From positions 62,001 through 126,000 of the forward strand of contig NZ_MWVJ01000001.1 of NCBI RefSeq assembly GCF_002087335.1: DNA of 64,000 nucleotides. The letters are read 5' to 3'. A model generated the notes under the pieces. That model was given only the letters and a program-made list of their open reading frames with translations. It did not search any database and was not told where the DNA came from. This document shows positions 1 through 9,356 of this stretch, one piece after another (the first letter of the stretch is position 1; every line of letters begins with the position of its first letter). Position numbers and translations under genes: made by a program. The DNA is from Pseudophaeobacter leonis (GTDB taxonomy: Bacteria; Pseudomonadota; Alphaproteobacteria; Rhodobacterales; Rhodobacteraceae).

Positions 1-56
1 CTAAGGTCTGGGCCAAGTTGCTACCCTGTCTTACAGTCGCTACGCTGTGTCGGCCG

Positions 57-1037
57 TTACCCTGTGCCGCTTCGCATCTGGCGCGGGGTGGCGCCAAAGG
101 CGGCGCGATAGGCGCGGGTCATGGCGCTGGGATCCTCATAGCCACTGCGTAGTGCCACCTCTGCCACCGACAGATCAGTCTCTAACACCAGCTTTCTGGC
201 CTGTATCAGCCGCAGATGCCGGTAGATCGCCTGCGGTGTTGCCCCCAGCTGCGCCTTCATCCGCTGTTCCAGGTCCTTGCGATTGCGGCCGATCTGGCGG
301 GCAATCTCAACGATGGTCAGCGGTGTTTCTATATGGGCCTGCATCAGGGCCAGAGCGCGCGCCACAGACCGGCTGCGGGCCAGTATATTGGTCTGGGTGG
401 TGGCAACAGAGGCGGCGTGCGAGGGGGTGATTTCAGGGCTCATGAACAGGGCCGCAACCTCTAGCCGCAACGACTGCCCATGGCGTTGGCCAATCAGATC
501 CAGCATCAGATCAAAGGCCGCCAGTGCGCCGCTGCAGGTGATTCTGTTGCCGTCCTGCACATGGCGCAGGCGCTGGGCCTCGACCTGCGGGAAGGTCTCG
601 GCAAAACTGTCCAGCTCTTGCCAGTGAATAGTGGCGCGCCGCCCCTCAAGCAGATCTGCGGCCGCCAAAAGCCAGGCACCAGCGTCAAAGCCCGCCATGA
701 TCGTGTAATGTGTTGCTGCCGCACGCAGGGCGCGATTGCTGGTGTCATCGACAAAGTGGCGGTAGCGATAGCTTGGCATGGCCACCAACATGTCACCCTG
801 ACAGCCGCTGAGCGCCCCATGCGGGGTCACCTCCATCCCAGAGGATGACACCACGGGCGCGCCATCCAGCGTCAGAAACCGCCAGGCATAAACCTGCCGC
901 CCCGCCAGCGTATTGGCAGCGCGCATCGGCTCTACCGTATTGGCCAGGCAGTGACCTGAGAAATCATCAAACAGCAGCATATCTATCTGCTGCAGTGCAG
1001 CGTGATCTTTCACCCAAGTCGGCATGATATTGTCCAT
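57..1037 (-). CDS. GlxA-family AraC-type transcriptional regulator
   Basis: Protein of about 326 residues with an N-terminal DJ-1/PfpI-like domain (roughly residues 10-190) and a C-terminal AraC-type double helix-turn-helix (roughly 225-322; 'TIVEIARQIGRNRKDLEQ', 'EVALRSGYEDPSAMTRAYR'). In the DJ-1 part the usual nucleophile-elbow cysteine is replaced ('MAGFDAGAW'), as is common in regulators that sense rather than hydrolyse. The start at 1037 (MDNIMPTW) is chosen because homology begins there; 1025 is an alternative. The gene is divergent from the acyl-CoA dehydrogenase at 1104 with about 65 bp between them. Relatives such as CdhR and GbdR control carnitine and betaine catabolism, so I infer that it controls the cluster at 1104-5421. 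Inducer unknown. Confidence 0.85.
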   Translation of the reverse strand: MDNIMPTWVKDHAALQQIDMLLFDDFSGHCLANTVEPMRAANTLAGRQVYAWRFLTLDGAPVVSSSGMEVTPHGALSGCQGDMLVAMPSYRYRHFVDDTSNRALRAAATHYTIMAGFDAGAWLLAAADLLEGRRATIHWQELDSFAETFPQVEAQRLRHVQDGNRITCSGALAAFDLMLDLIGQRHGQSLRLEVAALFMSPEITPSHAASVATTQTNILARSRSVARALALMQAHIETPLTIVEIARQIGRNRKDLEQRMKAQLGATPQAIYRHLRLIQARKLVLETDLSVAEVALRSGYEDPSAMTRAYRAAFGATPRQMRSGTG

Positions 1038-1103
1038 CTGTGCATGAAGCGACTTTAGCGCGAGGCTAAGCTGTTCAGCAAGCCAGTGAGAAGGACAGGT
1101 GCG

Positions 1104-2267
1104 ATGCAGTTTGGCATGACAGAAGAACAGGCAATGATCGTCGAGACGACACGCGCCTTTGTGGAAAAAGAGCTCTACCCGCATGAGCTTGAGGTCGAGC
1201 GCAGTGGCCATCTGCCCATGGAGCTGATCAAGGAGATCCAGGCCAAGGCGATGGCGGCGGGGCTGTATGGCGCCAATATGCCGGAAGAGGCCGGCGGTGC
1301 TGGCCTCGATACCCTGAGCTGGCTGATGTATGAAAAAGAGCTGGGCCGGGCCAACTATGCCCTGCACTGGACCTGCGTTGCGCGGCCCTCAAACATCCTG
1401 CTGGCCGGGACGGATGCGCAGAAAGAGCAATACCTCTACCCCTGCATGAAAGGCGAGAAATGGGACTGTCTGGCGATGACAGAGCCGGGGGCAGGCTCGG
1501 ATCTGCGCGGCATGACGGCCTCGGCCAAACGCGATGGCGACGACTGGATTTTGAACGGCACCAAGCATTTCATCAGCCACGCGGATATCGCTGATTTCTC
1601 GATTGTCTTTATGGCGACGGGCGAAGAAGAGACGCCGCGCGGCCCCAAAAAGCTGATCACCGCCTTCTTTGTCGACAAGGGCACGCCGGGCTACTCGGTG
1701 CGCGATGGCTACCGCAATGTGAGCCACCGGGGTTACACCAATGCGGTGCTTGAGTTTGACGACTGCCGCCTGCCGTCCTCGGCCATTTTGGGCGAGGTGC
1801 ACAAGGGGTTTGACGTAGCCAATACCTGGCTGGGCGCCACCCGGCTGCAGGTGGCAGCCACCTGTCTGGGCCGGGCGGAACGCGCGCTGCAGCACTCGGT
1901 GGAATACGCCGCTGAACGCAAGCAATTTGGCCAGCAGATCGGCAAATTCCAGGGAGTTTCCTTTAAGCTGGCCGATATGGCGCTTGAGCTGAAGGCGGCC
2001 AATTTGCTGACCTGGGAGGCCGGCTGGAAATTTGATCAGGGCACAGTGACCGAATCGGATATGTCGATGGCCAAACTGAAAGCCACCGAGATGCTGGCGA
2101 TGGTGGCCGATGAGGCCATCCAGATCCACGGCGGCATGGGTCTGATGGACGAGCTGCCGCTTGAGCGTATTTGGCGCGATGCCCGCGTTGAACGCATTTG
2201 GGAGGGGACGAGCGAGATCCAACGTCATATCATCAGCCGCGAAATGCTACGCGCGCTTGGAGGCTGA
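1104..2267 (+). CDS. Acyl-CoA dehydrogenase (CaiA/FadE-like)
   Basis: FAD-dependent acyl-CoA dehydrogenase of 387 residues, the usual family length. The FAD/substrate loop is visible ('AMTEPGAGSDLRG', about residue 125), as is the C-terminal signature 'IHGGMGLMDELPLERIWRD' followed by 'WEGTSEIQR', whose Glu near residue 367 is in the position of the catalytic base. The ATG at 1104 is preceded by a purine-rich 'aaggacagg'; an upstream in-frame start at 1086 has no such site. It is followed after 3 bp by the SelW-like gene and then by an ADP-forming ligase and a CaiD-like hydratase. The context suggests oxidation or reduction of a betainyl-CoA such as gamma-butyrobetainyl-CoA. The substrate is inferred from neighbours only. 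Confidence 0.88.
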   Translation: MQFGMTEEQAMIVETTRAFVEKELYPHELEVERSGHLPMELIKEIQAKAMAAGLYGANMPEEAGGAGLDTLSWLMYEKELGRANYALHWTCVARPSNILLAGTDAQKEQYLYPCMKGEKWDCLAMTEPGAGSDLRGMTASAKRDGDDWILNGTKHFISHADIADFSIVFMATGEEETPRGPKKLITAFFVDKGTPGYSVRDGYRNVSHRGYTNAVLEFDDCRLPSSAILGEVHKGFDVANTWLGATRLQVAATCLGRAERALQHSVEYAAERKQFGQQIGKFQGVSFKLADMALELKAANLLTWEAGWKFDQGTVTESDMSMAKLKATEMLAMVADEAIQIHGGMGLMDELPLERIWRDARVERIWEGTSEIQRHIISREMLRALGG

Positions 2268-2270
2268 CAG

Positions 2271-2579
2271 ATGACCACGACCACTGCCCACAAACCAAAG
2301 GTGACCATCACCTATTGTATCGGTTGCAACTGGATGCTCAGGGCGGCCTGGATGGCACAGGAATTGCTTTCGACCTTTCAGGACATGCTGGGGGCGGTGA
2401 CGCTGGTGCCCGGTGAGGTGGGTGGGATCTTTGAGATCACGGTGGAAGATGAGCTGATCTGGGAACGCAAACGCGACGGGGGCTTTCCCGATGTAAAAGA
2501 GCTCAAGACACGCGTGCGCGACCAGATCAACCCGCAACAGGACCTCGGCCATCTGGACCGGTCCCCAGGGAATGAATAG
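2271..2579 (+). CDS. SelT/SelW/SelH (Rdx) family protein
   Basis: Small thioredoxin-fold protein of 102 residues. The redox motif is 'YCIGCNWMLR' (CxxC near residues 17-20), both cysteines and no selenocysteine codon. Family members are SelW-like redox adaptors of unclear biochemical role. It sits 3 bp after the acyl-CoA dehydrogenase and 6 bp before the ADP-forming ligase, so it is almost certainly co-transcribed and may serve the catabolic operon. The C-terminus ('RVRDQINPQQDLGHLDRSPGNE') is longer than the minimal fold. Family assignment is good; function in this cluster is unknown. Confidence 0.8.
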   Translation: MTTTTAHKPKVTITYCIGCNWMLRAAWMAQELLSTFQDMLGAVTLVPGEVGGIFEITVEDELIWERKRDGGFPDVKELKTRVRDQINPQQDLGHLDRSPGNE

Positions 2580-2585
2580 ACACAT

Positions 2586-4622
2586 ATGACGTCTCTAAAC
2601 AGGCTTTTCAGGCCCAAAACCATTGCTGTTGTCGGCGGTGGAGACTGGTGCCGTTTGGTGATTGAGCAATGCCAGAAGATGGGTTTTGACGGCCAGATCT
2701 GGCCGGTCCACCCCAAGGCAGATACCCTGGCAGGATTGCCAGCCTACCGCGATGTCGCCAGCTTGCCGGATGCACCCGATGCAACATTTGTCGGGGTCAA
2801 CCGCTTTGCCACCATTGAAGTGGTACGGGCCCTGGCCGCACGTGGCGCGGGGGGTGCGGTCTGCTTTGCCTCTGGCTTTCTTGAGGCGCAGGCCGAAGAC
2901 CATGAGGCGGCGGATCTGCAGGCGCAGCTTTTGGCGGCGGCGGGCGATATGCCGTTTCTGGGGCCAAATTGCTATGGCTTTATCAACTACCTGGATGGCG
3001 CCCTGCTGTGGCCTGATCAACATGGCGGCAAGCGGGTCGACAAGGGCGTCGCACTGATCACCCAAAGCTCAAATATCGCGATCAACCTCACCATGCAGAC
3101 GCGTGGCCTGCCCGTTGCCTATGTGGTGGCGGCGGGCAATCAGGCGCAGTCCGGCATTGCTGCCATCGGCGCCGCCCTGCTGCAGGATGACCGGGTGACC
3201 GCCCTGGGGCTGCATATCGAGGGCTTTGGCGATCTGCGCGCCTTTGAGGCGCTGGCTGCACAGGCCCGGAGTCTGGGCAAATCTATTGTGGCGCTGAAGG
3301 TGGGCAAATCTGCCGAGGCGCAGGCCGCAACAGTGTCGCATACCGCATCGCTTGCGGGCGGAGACGCAGGGGCTGCGGCCCTGTTGTCACGTCTGGGTAT
3401 TGCGCGGCTGGAGGATTTGCCGACGTTTCTTGAGACCCTGAAACTGTTGCATGTTACCGGCCCGCTGGGGTCGAACCGCATTGCCTCGATCAGCTGTTCG
3501 GGCGGCGAGGCCAGCCTGGCGGCGGATACCGCCCATGATCTACCGCTCAGCTTTCCGGCGCTGAATGCGGCGCAACAGAGCAATCTGCGGGTGGCATTGG
3601 GGCCGATGGTGGCACTGGCAAACCCGCTGGATTATCACACCTATATCTGGCGTGATTCCGCCGCGATGACGCAGGCCTTTGCCGCGATGATGGATCCCTC
3701 ACTGGCGATGACGTTGCTGATTGTTGACTTTCCGCGCCCTGATCGCTGTTCTGCCAGTGACTGGGACTGCGCCATTGAGGCGGCTATCGGCTCGCAAAAG
3801 CTCTCTGGCGGCAATGTTGCCATGGGGGCCACCCTGCCCGAGCTTTTGCCCGAAGTGGTGGCCGAGCAGCTGATGGCAGCAGGCGTGGTGCCCTTTTGTG
3901 GCTTGCGCGAGGCTCTGGAAGCCTGCGCGGCCGCCCGTTTTTCGCAACCCGTGCTTTCAGAGCCGCTCTTGCTGCCGACGCCAACAGTGGAGCCCAGTCT
4001 GATCCCCGAGGCCGAGGCAAAGCTGCGATTGTCAGACTATGGTCTGCGGGTGCCAAAATCGCTGCGGGCAAAGACCCCTGGCGCGGCACGGGCCGCTGCG
4101 GCTGACATTGGCTACCCGGTGGTGTTAAAGGGCGAAGGGGTTGCCCACAAGACCGAAGCCGGGGCCGTGGTGCTGAACCTGCAAACAGGTGGCGCGGTCA
4201 GTGATGCAGCGGCGCAGATGCCAGCCACACGGTTTTTGGTGGAAGAAATGGTCACAGGCGCTGTGGCGGAGCTGTTGATTGGCGTGGTGAAAGATCCGGC
4301 GCATGGCTTTGTCCTCACCCTTGCGGCAGGGGGCACCCTGGCCGAGGTGCTGCAAGACAGCGTATCGATACTGGTTCCGGCCAGCGATGCCAGGGTTCTG
4401 GCCGCGCTGGATCAGTTGCAGATATCCAGGATTTTGGCAGGATACCGTGGCCAGCCGGCCGCTGATCGCGGCGCAATCCTGCGTGCAGTGCAGGCGGTGC
4501 AGGCCTATGTCCTGGCCGAGGCCGAGGCTTTGGAAGAAATTGAAATCAATCCGCTTTTGTGTACACCCAGGGATGCGGTGGCGGCGGATGCGCTGATGCG
4601 CAGAAAGGACTTTATGCGATGA
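2586..4622 (+). CDS. ADP-forming acyl-CoA ligase (acetate--CoA ligase family)
   Basis: Protein of 678 residues with the layout of nucleoside-diphosphate-forming acyl-CoA synthetases: a CoA-binding Rossmann domain (about 1-130), succinyl-CoA-synthetase-like domains (about 140-440) and a C-terminal ATP-grasp domain (about 460-678). The conserved histidine that is phosphorylated in the family lies in 'VSHTASLAGG' near residue 251. It would activate a carboxylic acid to its CoA thioester using ATP. Flanked by an acyl-CoA dehydrogenase and a CaiD-like hydratase, it is the only acid-activating enzyme seen in the cluster, which lacks CaiB and CaiC homologues, so it is the best candidate for activating carnitine or a related betaine. 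The stop overlaps the next start (ATGA). DddX, a DMSP lyase of the same superfamily, is an alternative to exclude. Confidence 0.85.
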   Translation: MTSLNRLFRPKTIAVVGGGDWCRLVIEQCQKMGFDGQIWPVHPKADTLAGLPAYRDVASLPDAPDATFVGVNRFATIEVVRALAARGAGGAVCFASGFLEAQAEDHEAADLQAQLLAAAGDMPFLGPNCYGFINYLDGALLWPDQHGGKRVDKGVALITQSSNIAINLTMQTRGLPVAYVVAAGNQAQSGIAAIGAALLQDDRVTALGLHIEGFGDLRAFEALAAQARSLGKSIVALKVGKSAEAQAATVSHTASLAGGDAGAAALLSRLGIARLEDLPTFLETLKLLHVTGPLGSNRIASISCSGGEASLAADTAHDLPLSFPALNAAQQSNLRVALGPMVALANPLDYHTYIWRDSAAMTQAFAAMMDPSLAMTLLIVDFPRPDRCSASDWDCAIEAAIGSQKLSGGNVAMGATLPELLPEVVAEQLMAAGVVPFCGLREALEACAAARFSQPVLSEPLLLPTPTVEPSLIPEAEAKLRLSDYGLRVPKSLRAKTPGAARAAAADIGYPVVLKGEGVAHKTEAGAVVLNLQTGGAVSDAAAQMPATRFLVEEMVTGAVAELLIGVVKDPAHGFVLTLAAGGTLAEVLQDSVSILVPASDARVLAALDQLQISRILAGYRGQPAADRGAILRAVQAVQAYVLAEAEALEEIEINPLLCTPRDAVAADALMRRKDFMR

Positions 4623-5421
4623 CTGATGGCACAACGGACCTTGGACCCGTCAAAATCCGGCGCGAGGACGCAATTCTGGAGGTGACGCTGGATCGCCCCA
4701 AGGCCAATGCGAGATTGATCTGGCCACTAGCAAGGTGATGGGCGAGGTGTTTCGCGATTTTCGCGATGACCCGGAGCTGCGTGTCGCGATCCTGACCGGT
4801 GGCGGCGAAAAGTTCTTTTGCCCCGGATGGGATCTGAAGGCGGCAGCCGATGGCGATGCGGTAGATGGCGACTACGGTGTCGGCGGCTTTGGTGGCTTGC
4901 AAGAGCTGCGCGATATGAACAAGCCGGTGATCGCTGCCGTCAATGGCATCGCCTGTGGCGGTGGGCTGGAGCTGGCAATCTCGGCCGATATGATCCTTGC
5001 GGCAGAGCACACAACATTTGCCCTGCCCGAGATCCGGTCCGGCACTGTGGCGGATGCCGCCTCGATCAAGCTGCCAAAACGCATTCCCTATCACATCGCC
5101 ATGGAGCTGTTGCTGACCGGGCGGTGGGTTGATGCTGGTGAGGCGCATCGCTGGGGGTTGGTGAACGAGATCGTGCCGGGCGGGCAGCTGATGGACCGGG
5201 CCTGGGAGCTGGCGCGACTGCTCGCCTCGGGTCCGCCGCTGGTCTATGCGGCGATCAAGGAGGTGGTGCGGGATGCCGAGGATTGCAAGTTCCAGGATGC
5301 CATGAACCACATCACCCAACGCCAGTTGCGCAGCATTGATGTGCTGTATTCCAGTGATGACCAGCTGGAAGGCGCACGTGCCTTTGCCGAAAAGCGCGAT
5401 CCGGTCGGGAAGGGTCGCTAA
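4619..5421 (+). pseudogene. caiD: CaiD-like crotonobetainyl-CoA hydratase, frameshifted
   Basis: Crotonase-fold enzyme whose reading frame is interrupted near position 4712. The first frame reads through 'LDRPKANA'; two extra bases (or one missing) follow, and the second frame continues with 'IDLATSKVMGE' to the end. Removing two bases gives about 266 residues. Diagnostic CaiD-like stretches are 'GGEKFFCPGWDLKAAA' and the C-terminal 'FAEKRDPVGKGR', close to the E. coli CaiD ending as I remember it. The oxyanion-hole segment 'NGIACGGGLELAISAD' is intact. ATG at 4619 overlaps the ligase stop. The clean restart of homology suggests a sequencing error. CaiD converts crotonobetainyl-CoA and carnitinyl-CoA; the exact substrate here is inferred. 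Confidence 0.82.
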
Positions 5422-5480
5422 GGGCAAGGGAGCGCTCCCGCCCCTGCCGCAGCAGTCAGAGACTGCCACTTTAGGGTTGG

Positions 5481-5512
5481 GCCTGGCACCGCGCTGGCGC
5501 GCGGTGCCAGGC
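5481..5512. repeat. Perfect 14-bp stem hairpin
   Basis: GCCTGGCACCGCGC (5481-5494), a 4-nt loop TGGC, and the exact reverse complement (5499-5512). It lies between the convergent 3' ends of the CaiD-like gene and the methyltransferase. There is no T-run, so it is not a classical intrinsic terminator, though it could block transcription or protect RNA ends in both directions. Confidence 0.7.
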
Positions 5513-5550
5513 AGTCCCTTGTGTGCGTTGAGGCCGGAGCGGCCGGGAGT

Positions 5551-6201
5551 TCAGGCCTTGTTGAACAGCGCGATAAAGGCTGTGTCGTGGCGGTGCTCTG
5601 CGCTGGCTGCTGCGCCGTAGATCGAGACTTCTGGCAGAGAAAAACCGGTGATTTTGCCGTCCTGTTCCAGAGCGGCGAAGGCTGTTTCAAAGCCAGCCAG
5701 ATGGTAGAACTTTTTGTTGATTGACAGGGCAAACTGCGCGCCCCGCTCGGCGACACGGAGCAGTTCTGGAAAAGCCTCAGGGCCGATGTGGCCATGGGTG
5801 AAGGTGCCTGAGGAGACGACGCCCTGATAGCGGCCATCGGGCACTGGAATACCGCGGAGAAGATCGGCTTCGATCACGGCGCGGTAGATGTTTTTCTTCG
5901 TGGCCTCTGCCAGCATGTCAGCGCTGATATCGGTGGCCTCTAGCTGTGACACCCCGAGATCGGACAAGGCCTGACCGCATAACCCGGTTCCGGCGCCGGC
6001 ATCCAGAACCGGCCCCCGTTTACCGGACATCAGTCCACCCGCTGTGACAAAGGCCTGTGCGGTTTGAAACGGCAGGTGATAGCTTTGTTGCGCGGCAAAG
6101 GAGAGATCATAGCTTTTGGCCCAGTCGGCATAGAGCCGTTTTGAGGCGGCGGGCGAGGTCAGATCATAGGCGGCGGCAAGATCGGGTGCGTCATTTGTCA
6201 T
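5551..6201 (-). CDS. Class I SAM-dependent methyltransferase
   Basis: Methyltransferase of 216 residues. Motif I is 'VLDAGAGTGLCG' at residues 65-76, followed by an acidic residue after strand 2 ('LEATDISADML'); motif IV region reads 'YQGVVSSGTFTHGHIG'. The start at 6201 (MTNDAPDL) is chosen because upstream in-frame sequence has no family character. The N-terminal 'LYADWAKSYDLSF' is typical of small-molecule (UbiE/TPMT-like) methyltransferases. Substrate unknown. It is divergent from the SDR gene at 6275 with about 73 bp between them, and convergent with the CaiD-like gene. Confidence 0.8.
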   Translation of the reverse strand: MTNDAPDLAAAYDLTSPAASKRLYADWAKSYDLSFAAQQSYHLPFQTAQAFVTAGGLMSGKRGPVLDAGAGTGLCGQALSDLGVSQLEATDISADMLAEATKKNIYRAVIEADLLRGIPVPDGRYQGVVSSGTFTHGHIGPEAFPELLRVAERGAQFALSINKKFYHLAGFETAFAALEQDGKITGFSLPEVSIYGAAASAEHRHDTAFIALFNKA

Positions 6202-6274
6202 CCTGCCATCAAAGACCGGCAAAGGATTCGAATCAAGTCTTGCACCTTTGCGGGCTTCTGCCCATTTAGAGACT

Positions 6275-7144
6275 ATGCAAAATACACTTCTTTGTCTTGG
6301 CTGTGGGTATACTGCGCGGGCTTTGGTACCGCAGCTTTTGGCACGGGGTTGGCGGGTGCTCGGCACCTCTCGTGAGGCGACAACTGTGCCCGGTGTCGAG
6401 ATGCTTACCTGGCCCGGAGATGCGATAGAGCTGAGTGGTGTGACGCATATCCTCAGCTCGATTGGCCCAAACGCACAGGGTGATCCGGTTTTGGCACAAC
6501 TGCGCGCGAGATTGCGGCTGCGGCTCCCGATCTTGTGGGTGGGCTATCTGTCGACCACGGCTGTCTACGGTGACCGCGACGGGGCCTGGGTGGATGAGGC
6601 AGCCGGGGTTGCGCCCACCAGCGAGCGCGGCAGCTGGCGCGCCATGGCAGAGGTGCAATGGCAACAGATCCCCGACCTGCCGCTACATATCTTTCGCCTT
6701 GCCGGGATCTATGGCCCCGGACGCGGCCCCTTTGCCAAGCTGATGGCAGGCAAGGCGCGGCGCATTGTCAAACCGGGGCAGGTGTTTTCCCGCATTCATG
6801 TGGATGACATAGCGCAGTCGCTGCTGGCCTCGATGGATCAGCCACATCCGGGCGGGATCTATAACCTCTGTGATGATGAGCCCGCGCCGCCGCAGGATGT
6901 TCTGGGCTATGCAGCCGAGCTTTTGGGCATGCCGGTGCCTGCCGAGGTGCCATTTGACGAGGCTGGCATGACACCGATGGCGCGCAGTTTTTATGGTGAA
7001 AACAAGCGGGTGCGGAACAACCGGATCAAGGATGAGCTGGGCATTGAGCTGCTCTATCCCAGTTACCGTGAGGGTTTGCAGGCGGTATTGCTGGCCGAAG
7101 ACATGAAGGGTTTTGTGCCCCCGGCAGAGCCCCCTGCGCTGTAG
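6275..7144 (+). CDS. NAD-dependent epimerase/dehydratase-like SDR (YeeZ-like)
   Basis: Extended short-chain dehydrogenase-like protein of 289 residues. The N-terminal nucleotide-binding loop is 'LCLGCGYTARAL' (residues 6-17); the catalytic region reads 'YLSTTAVYGD', and 'RLAGIYGPGRGP' and 'HVDDIAQSLLASM' are typical of the sugar-epimerase-like branch. The ATG at 6275 is chosen because the Rossmann strand begins immediately after it. Substrate unknown; family members are often annotated only as NAD(P)-dependent oxidoreductases. It is convergent with dxs, with 217 bp of intergenic sequence between the stops. Confidence 0.8.
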   Translation: MQNTLLCLGCGYTARALVPQLLARGWRVLGTSREATTVPGVEMLTWPGDAIELSGVTHILSSIGPNAQGDPVLAQLRARLRLRLPILWVGYLSTTAVYGDRDGAWVDEAAGVAPTSERGSWRAMAEVQWQQIPDLPLHIFRLAGIYGPGRGPFAKLMAGKARRIVKPGQVFSRIHVDDIAQSLLASMDQPHPGGIYNLCDDEPAPPQDVLGYAAELLGMPVPAEVPFDEAGMTPMARSFYGENKRVRNNRIKDELGIELLYPSYREGLQAVLLAEDMKGFVPPAEPPAL

Positions 7145-7361
7145 TCGTATAGGTTTTGTCGTGATCAGCTTTCAGACCTTGGGCCGATCATAGGGGAGAT
7201 GGCATCAATGGTCTCAAGAATGGATTGATGCGACCTGGCGCGCGGACTGGCCAAGCGCTTTTGCTGGATCCGTGACTCGTTGGGTTTGTCCAGAAGGCGC
7301 AGCTCAGGGAAGCGCGGTAGCCACCTGAAACCGCTCTCGAAAGAGACCCGAACAAAGGGGA

Positions 7362-9290
7362 TTACGCGCGTTTCTCGCCAATCTGCGCAACACCCAGCAC
7401 CTCAAGCACCTTGGCTTCGATCTGCGGCGCATTCATCGCGGCGACCTCATACATATCGGCAGGGCTGGCCTGATCGATGAAGGTATCGGGCAGCACCATC
7501 GAGCGATATTTCAGGCCGGTATCAAACACGCCTTCCTCGGCCAACAGCTGCGCCACGTGGGAGCCAAAGCCGCCCACAGCGCCTTCTTCAATACAGATCA
7601 GGGCTTCGTGATTTGCAGCCAGATCCAGAATCATCTCACGGTCCAGCGGTTTGGCAAAGCGCGCATCGGCAATTGTCGGCGTGATGCCTTTGGCCGCGAG
7701 CGCTTCTGCCGCTTTGCGGACCTCACCAAGGCGGGTGCCAAAGGACAGCAGCGCCACGCGCGCGCCCTGTTGGATCATCCGGCCTTTGCCGATTTCCAGC
7801 ACTTCCGGGATCTCGGGCATCTCGACGCCTTCGCCCTCACCGCGGGGATAGCGAAAGGCGATGGGGCCGTCGTCATAGGCGGCAGCGGTGTGGACCATAT
7901 GGACCAGCTCGGCCTCGTCAGAGGCAGCCATCACCACCATGCCGGGCAGGTTGGACATAAAGCCGATATCAAACGAGCCCGCATGGGTGGCGCCATCAGC
8001 GCCAACAAGACCCGCGCGGTCGATGGCAAAACGCACCGGCAGGCGCTGGATGGCGACGTCATGCACCACCTGATCATAGCCGCGCTGCAGGAATGTCGAA
8101 TACATGGCGCAAAACGGCTTCATCCCGCCCGCCGCAAGGGCGGCGGCAAAGGTAACGCCGTGTTGTTCGGCGATGCCCACGTCAAAGCAGCGCGACGGGT
8201 AACGCTCTGCCATCAGGCTCAGACCGGTGCCATCGGGCATGGCGGCGGTCACGGCGCAGATCTTGTCGTCCCTGGCGGCCAGTTTTACCAGTTCATCGCC
8301 AAAAACCCCGGTATAGGAGGGCGCGTTTGAAGGCGTCTTTTGCTGCTTGCCGGTGACCATATCGAATTTGGCGGTGGCGTGGCCTTTGTCGCGGGCGGCC
8401 TCGGCGGGGGCGTAGCCCTTGCCTTTTTTGGTCAGCACATGGATCAGGATCGGCCCCCTGGCGCGGGCCTTTACGGTGCGCAGCACCGGCAGCAGCTGGT
8501 CCATGTCGTGGCCATCAATGGGGCCGAGGTAGGAAAACCCAAGGGATTCAAACAGGGTGCCGCCCACGGCCATACCTTTGAGCATATCCTTGGCGCGTTT
8601 GGCCCCCTCCCGGAAGGGTTCCGGCAACAGGGAGGCGGCGCCCTTGGCGACGGCGCGCAGCTCCTGAAAGGGTTCTTCGGCATAAAGCCGCGACAGATAG
8701 GACGACAGCGCGCCGACGGGGGGCGCAATGCTCATCTCATTATCGTTCAGGATGACAAACAGACGTTTGTCCAGATAGCCGGCGTTGTTCATCGCCTCAA
8801 AGGCCATGCCTGCCGACATCGAGCCATCACCAATCACCGCAATAGCATCACCGAGGCCCTCGGGCACCACGCCGCCGAGATCACGGGCGACGGAAAACCC
8901 AAGTGCGGCGCTGATCGAGGTGGAACTATGGGCGGCCCCAAAGGGGTCATAGGGGCTCTCTGAGCGTTTTGTGAAGCCAGAGAGGCCGCCCTTGGTGCGC
9001 AGAGTGCGAATGCGGTCGCGGCGACCGGTCAGGATTTTATGCGGGTAGCTTTGGTGCGAGACATCCCAGATCAGGTTGTCGCGGGGGGTGTCAAACACCG
9101 CATGCAGCGCCACGGTCAGCTCGACCACGCCCAGACCAGCCCCAAGATGGCCACCGGTGACGGAGACTGCCGAGATGGTTTCCTGCCGCAGCTCATGCGT
9201 CAGCTGCAGCAACTGGCTATCGCTCAGGCCCTTCAGGTCTGCAGGGCCTGCGATCTGGTCCAGTAGCGGGGTATGAGGCCGATCAGACAT
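7362..9290 (-). CDS. dxs: 1-deoxy-D-xylulose-5-phosphate synthase
   Basis: Thiamine diphosphate enzyme of 642 residues, the normal family length, making 1-deoxy-D-xylulose 5-phosphate from pyruvate and glyceraldehyde 3-phosphate, the entry step of the MEP isoprenoid pathway. Visible are the substrate-binding histidine region '[17 protein letters not shown]', the ThDP motif '[15 protein letters not shown]' with 'ILNDNEMSI', and the transketolase-like pyrimidine domain with '[17 protein letters not shown]'. It follows ispA by 66 bp on the same strand, forming the xseB-ispA-dxs order common in proteobacteria. Thiamine uptake genes at 19-22 kb would supply its cofactor. Confidence 0.96.
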   Translation of the reverse strand: MSDRPHTPLLDQIAGPADLKGLSDSQLLQLTHELRQETISAVSVTGGHLGAGLGVVELTVALHAVFDTPRDNLIWDVSHQSYPHKILTGRRDRIRTLRTKGGLSGFTKRSESPYDPFGAAHSSTSISAALGFSVARDLGGVVPEGLGDAIAVIGDGSMSAGMAFEAMNNAGYLDKRLFVILNDNEMSIAPPVGALSSYLSRLYAEEPFQELRAVAKGAASLLPEPFREGAKRAKDMLKGMAVGGTLFESLGFSYLGPIDGHDMDQLLPVLRTVKARARGPILIHVLTKKGKGYAPAEAARDKGHATAKFDMVTGKQQKTPSNAPSYTGVFGDELVKLAARDDKICAVTAAMPDGTGLSLMAERYPSRCFDVGIAEQHGVTFAAALAAGGMKPFCAMYSTFLQRGYDQVVHDVAIQRLPVRFAIDRAGLVGADGATHAGSFDIGFMSNLPGMVVMAASDEAELVHMVHTAAAYDDGPIAFRYPRGEGEGVEMPEIPEVLEIGKGRMIQQGARVALLSFGTRLGEVRKAAEALAAKGITPTIADARFAKPLDREMILDLAANHEALICIEEGAVGGFGSHVAQLLAEEGVFDTGLKYRSMVLPDTFIDQASPADMYEVAAMNAPQIEAKVLEVLGVAQIGEKRA

Positions 9291-9356
9291 GGCTTCTCCT
9301 TCAGGCGGTTCCTGTGGGCAGCTCGAAAGAGCCAGACACAGATGCGGAACGGCGCA

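Noticed and set aside
2586-4622. The ADP-forming ligase as the DMSP lyase DddX
   Set aside because: Same superfamily, but the neighbouring CaiD-like hydratase and acyl-CoA dehydrogenase favour a betainyl-CoA pathway. Kept as an alternative to test, not as the call.
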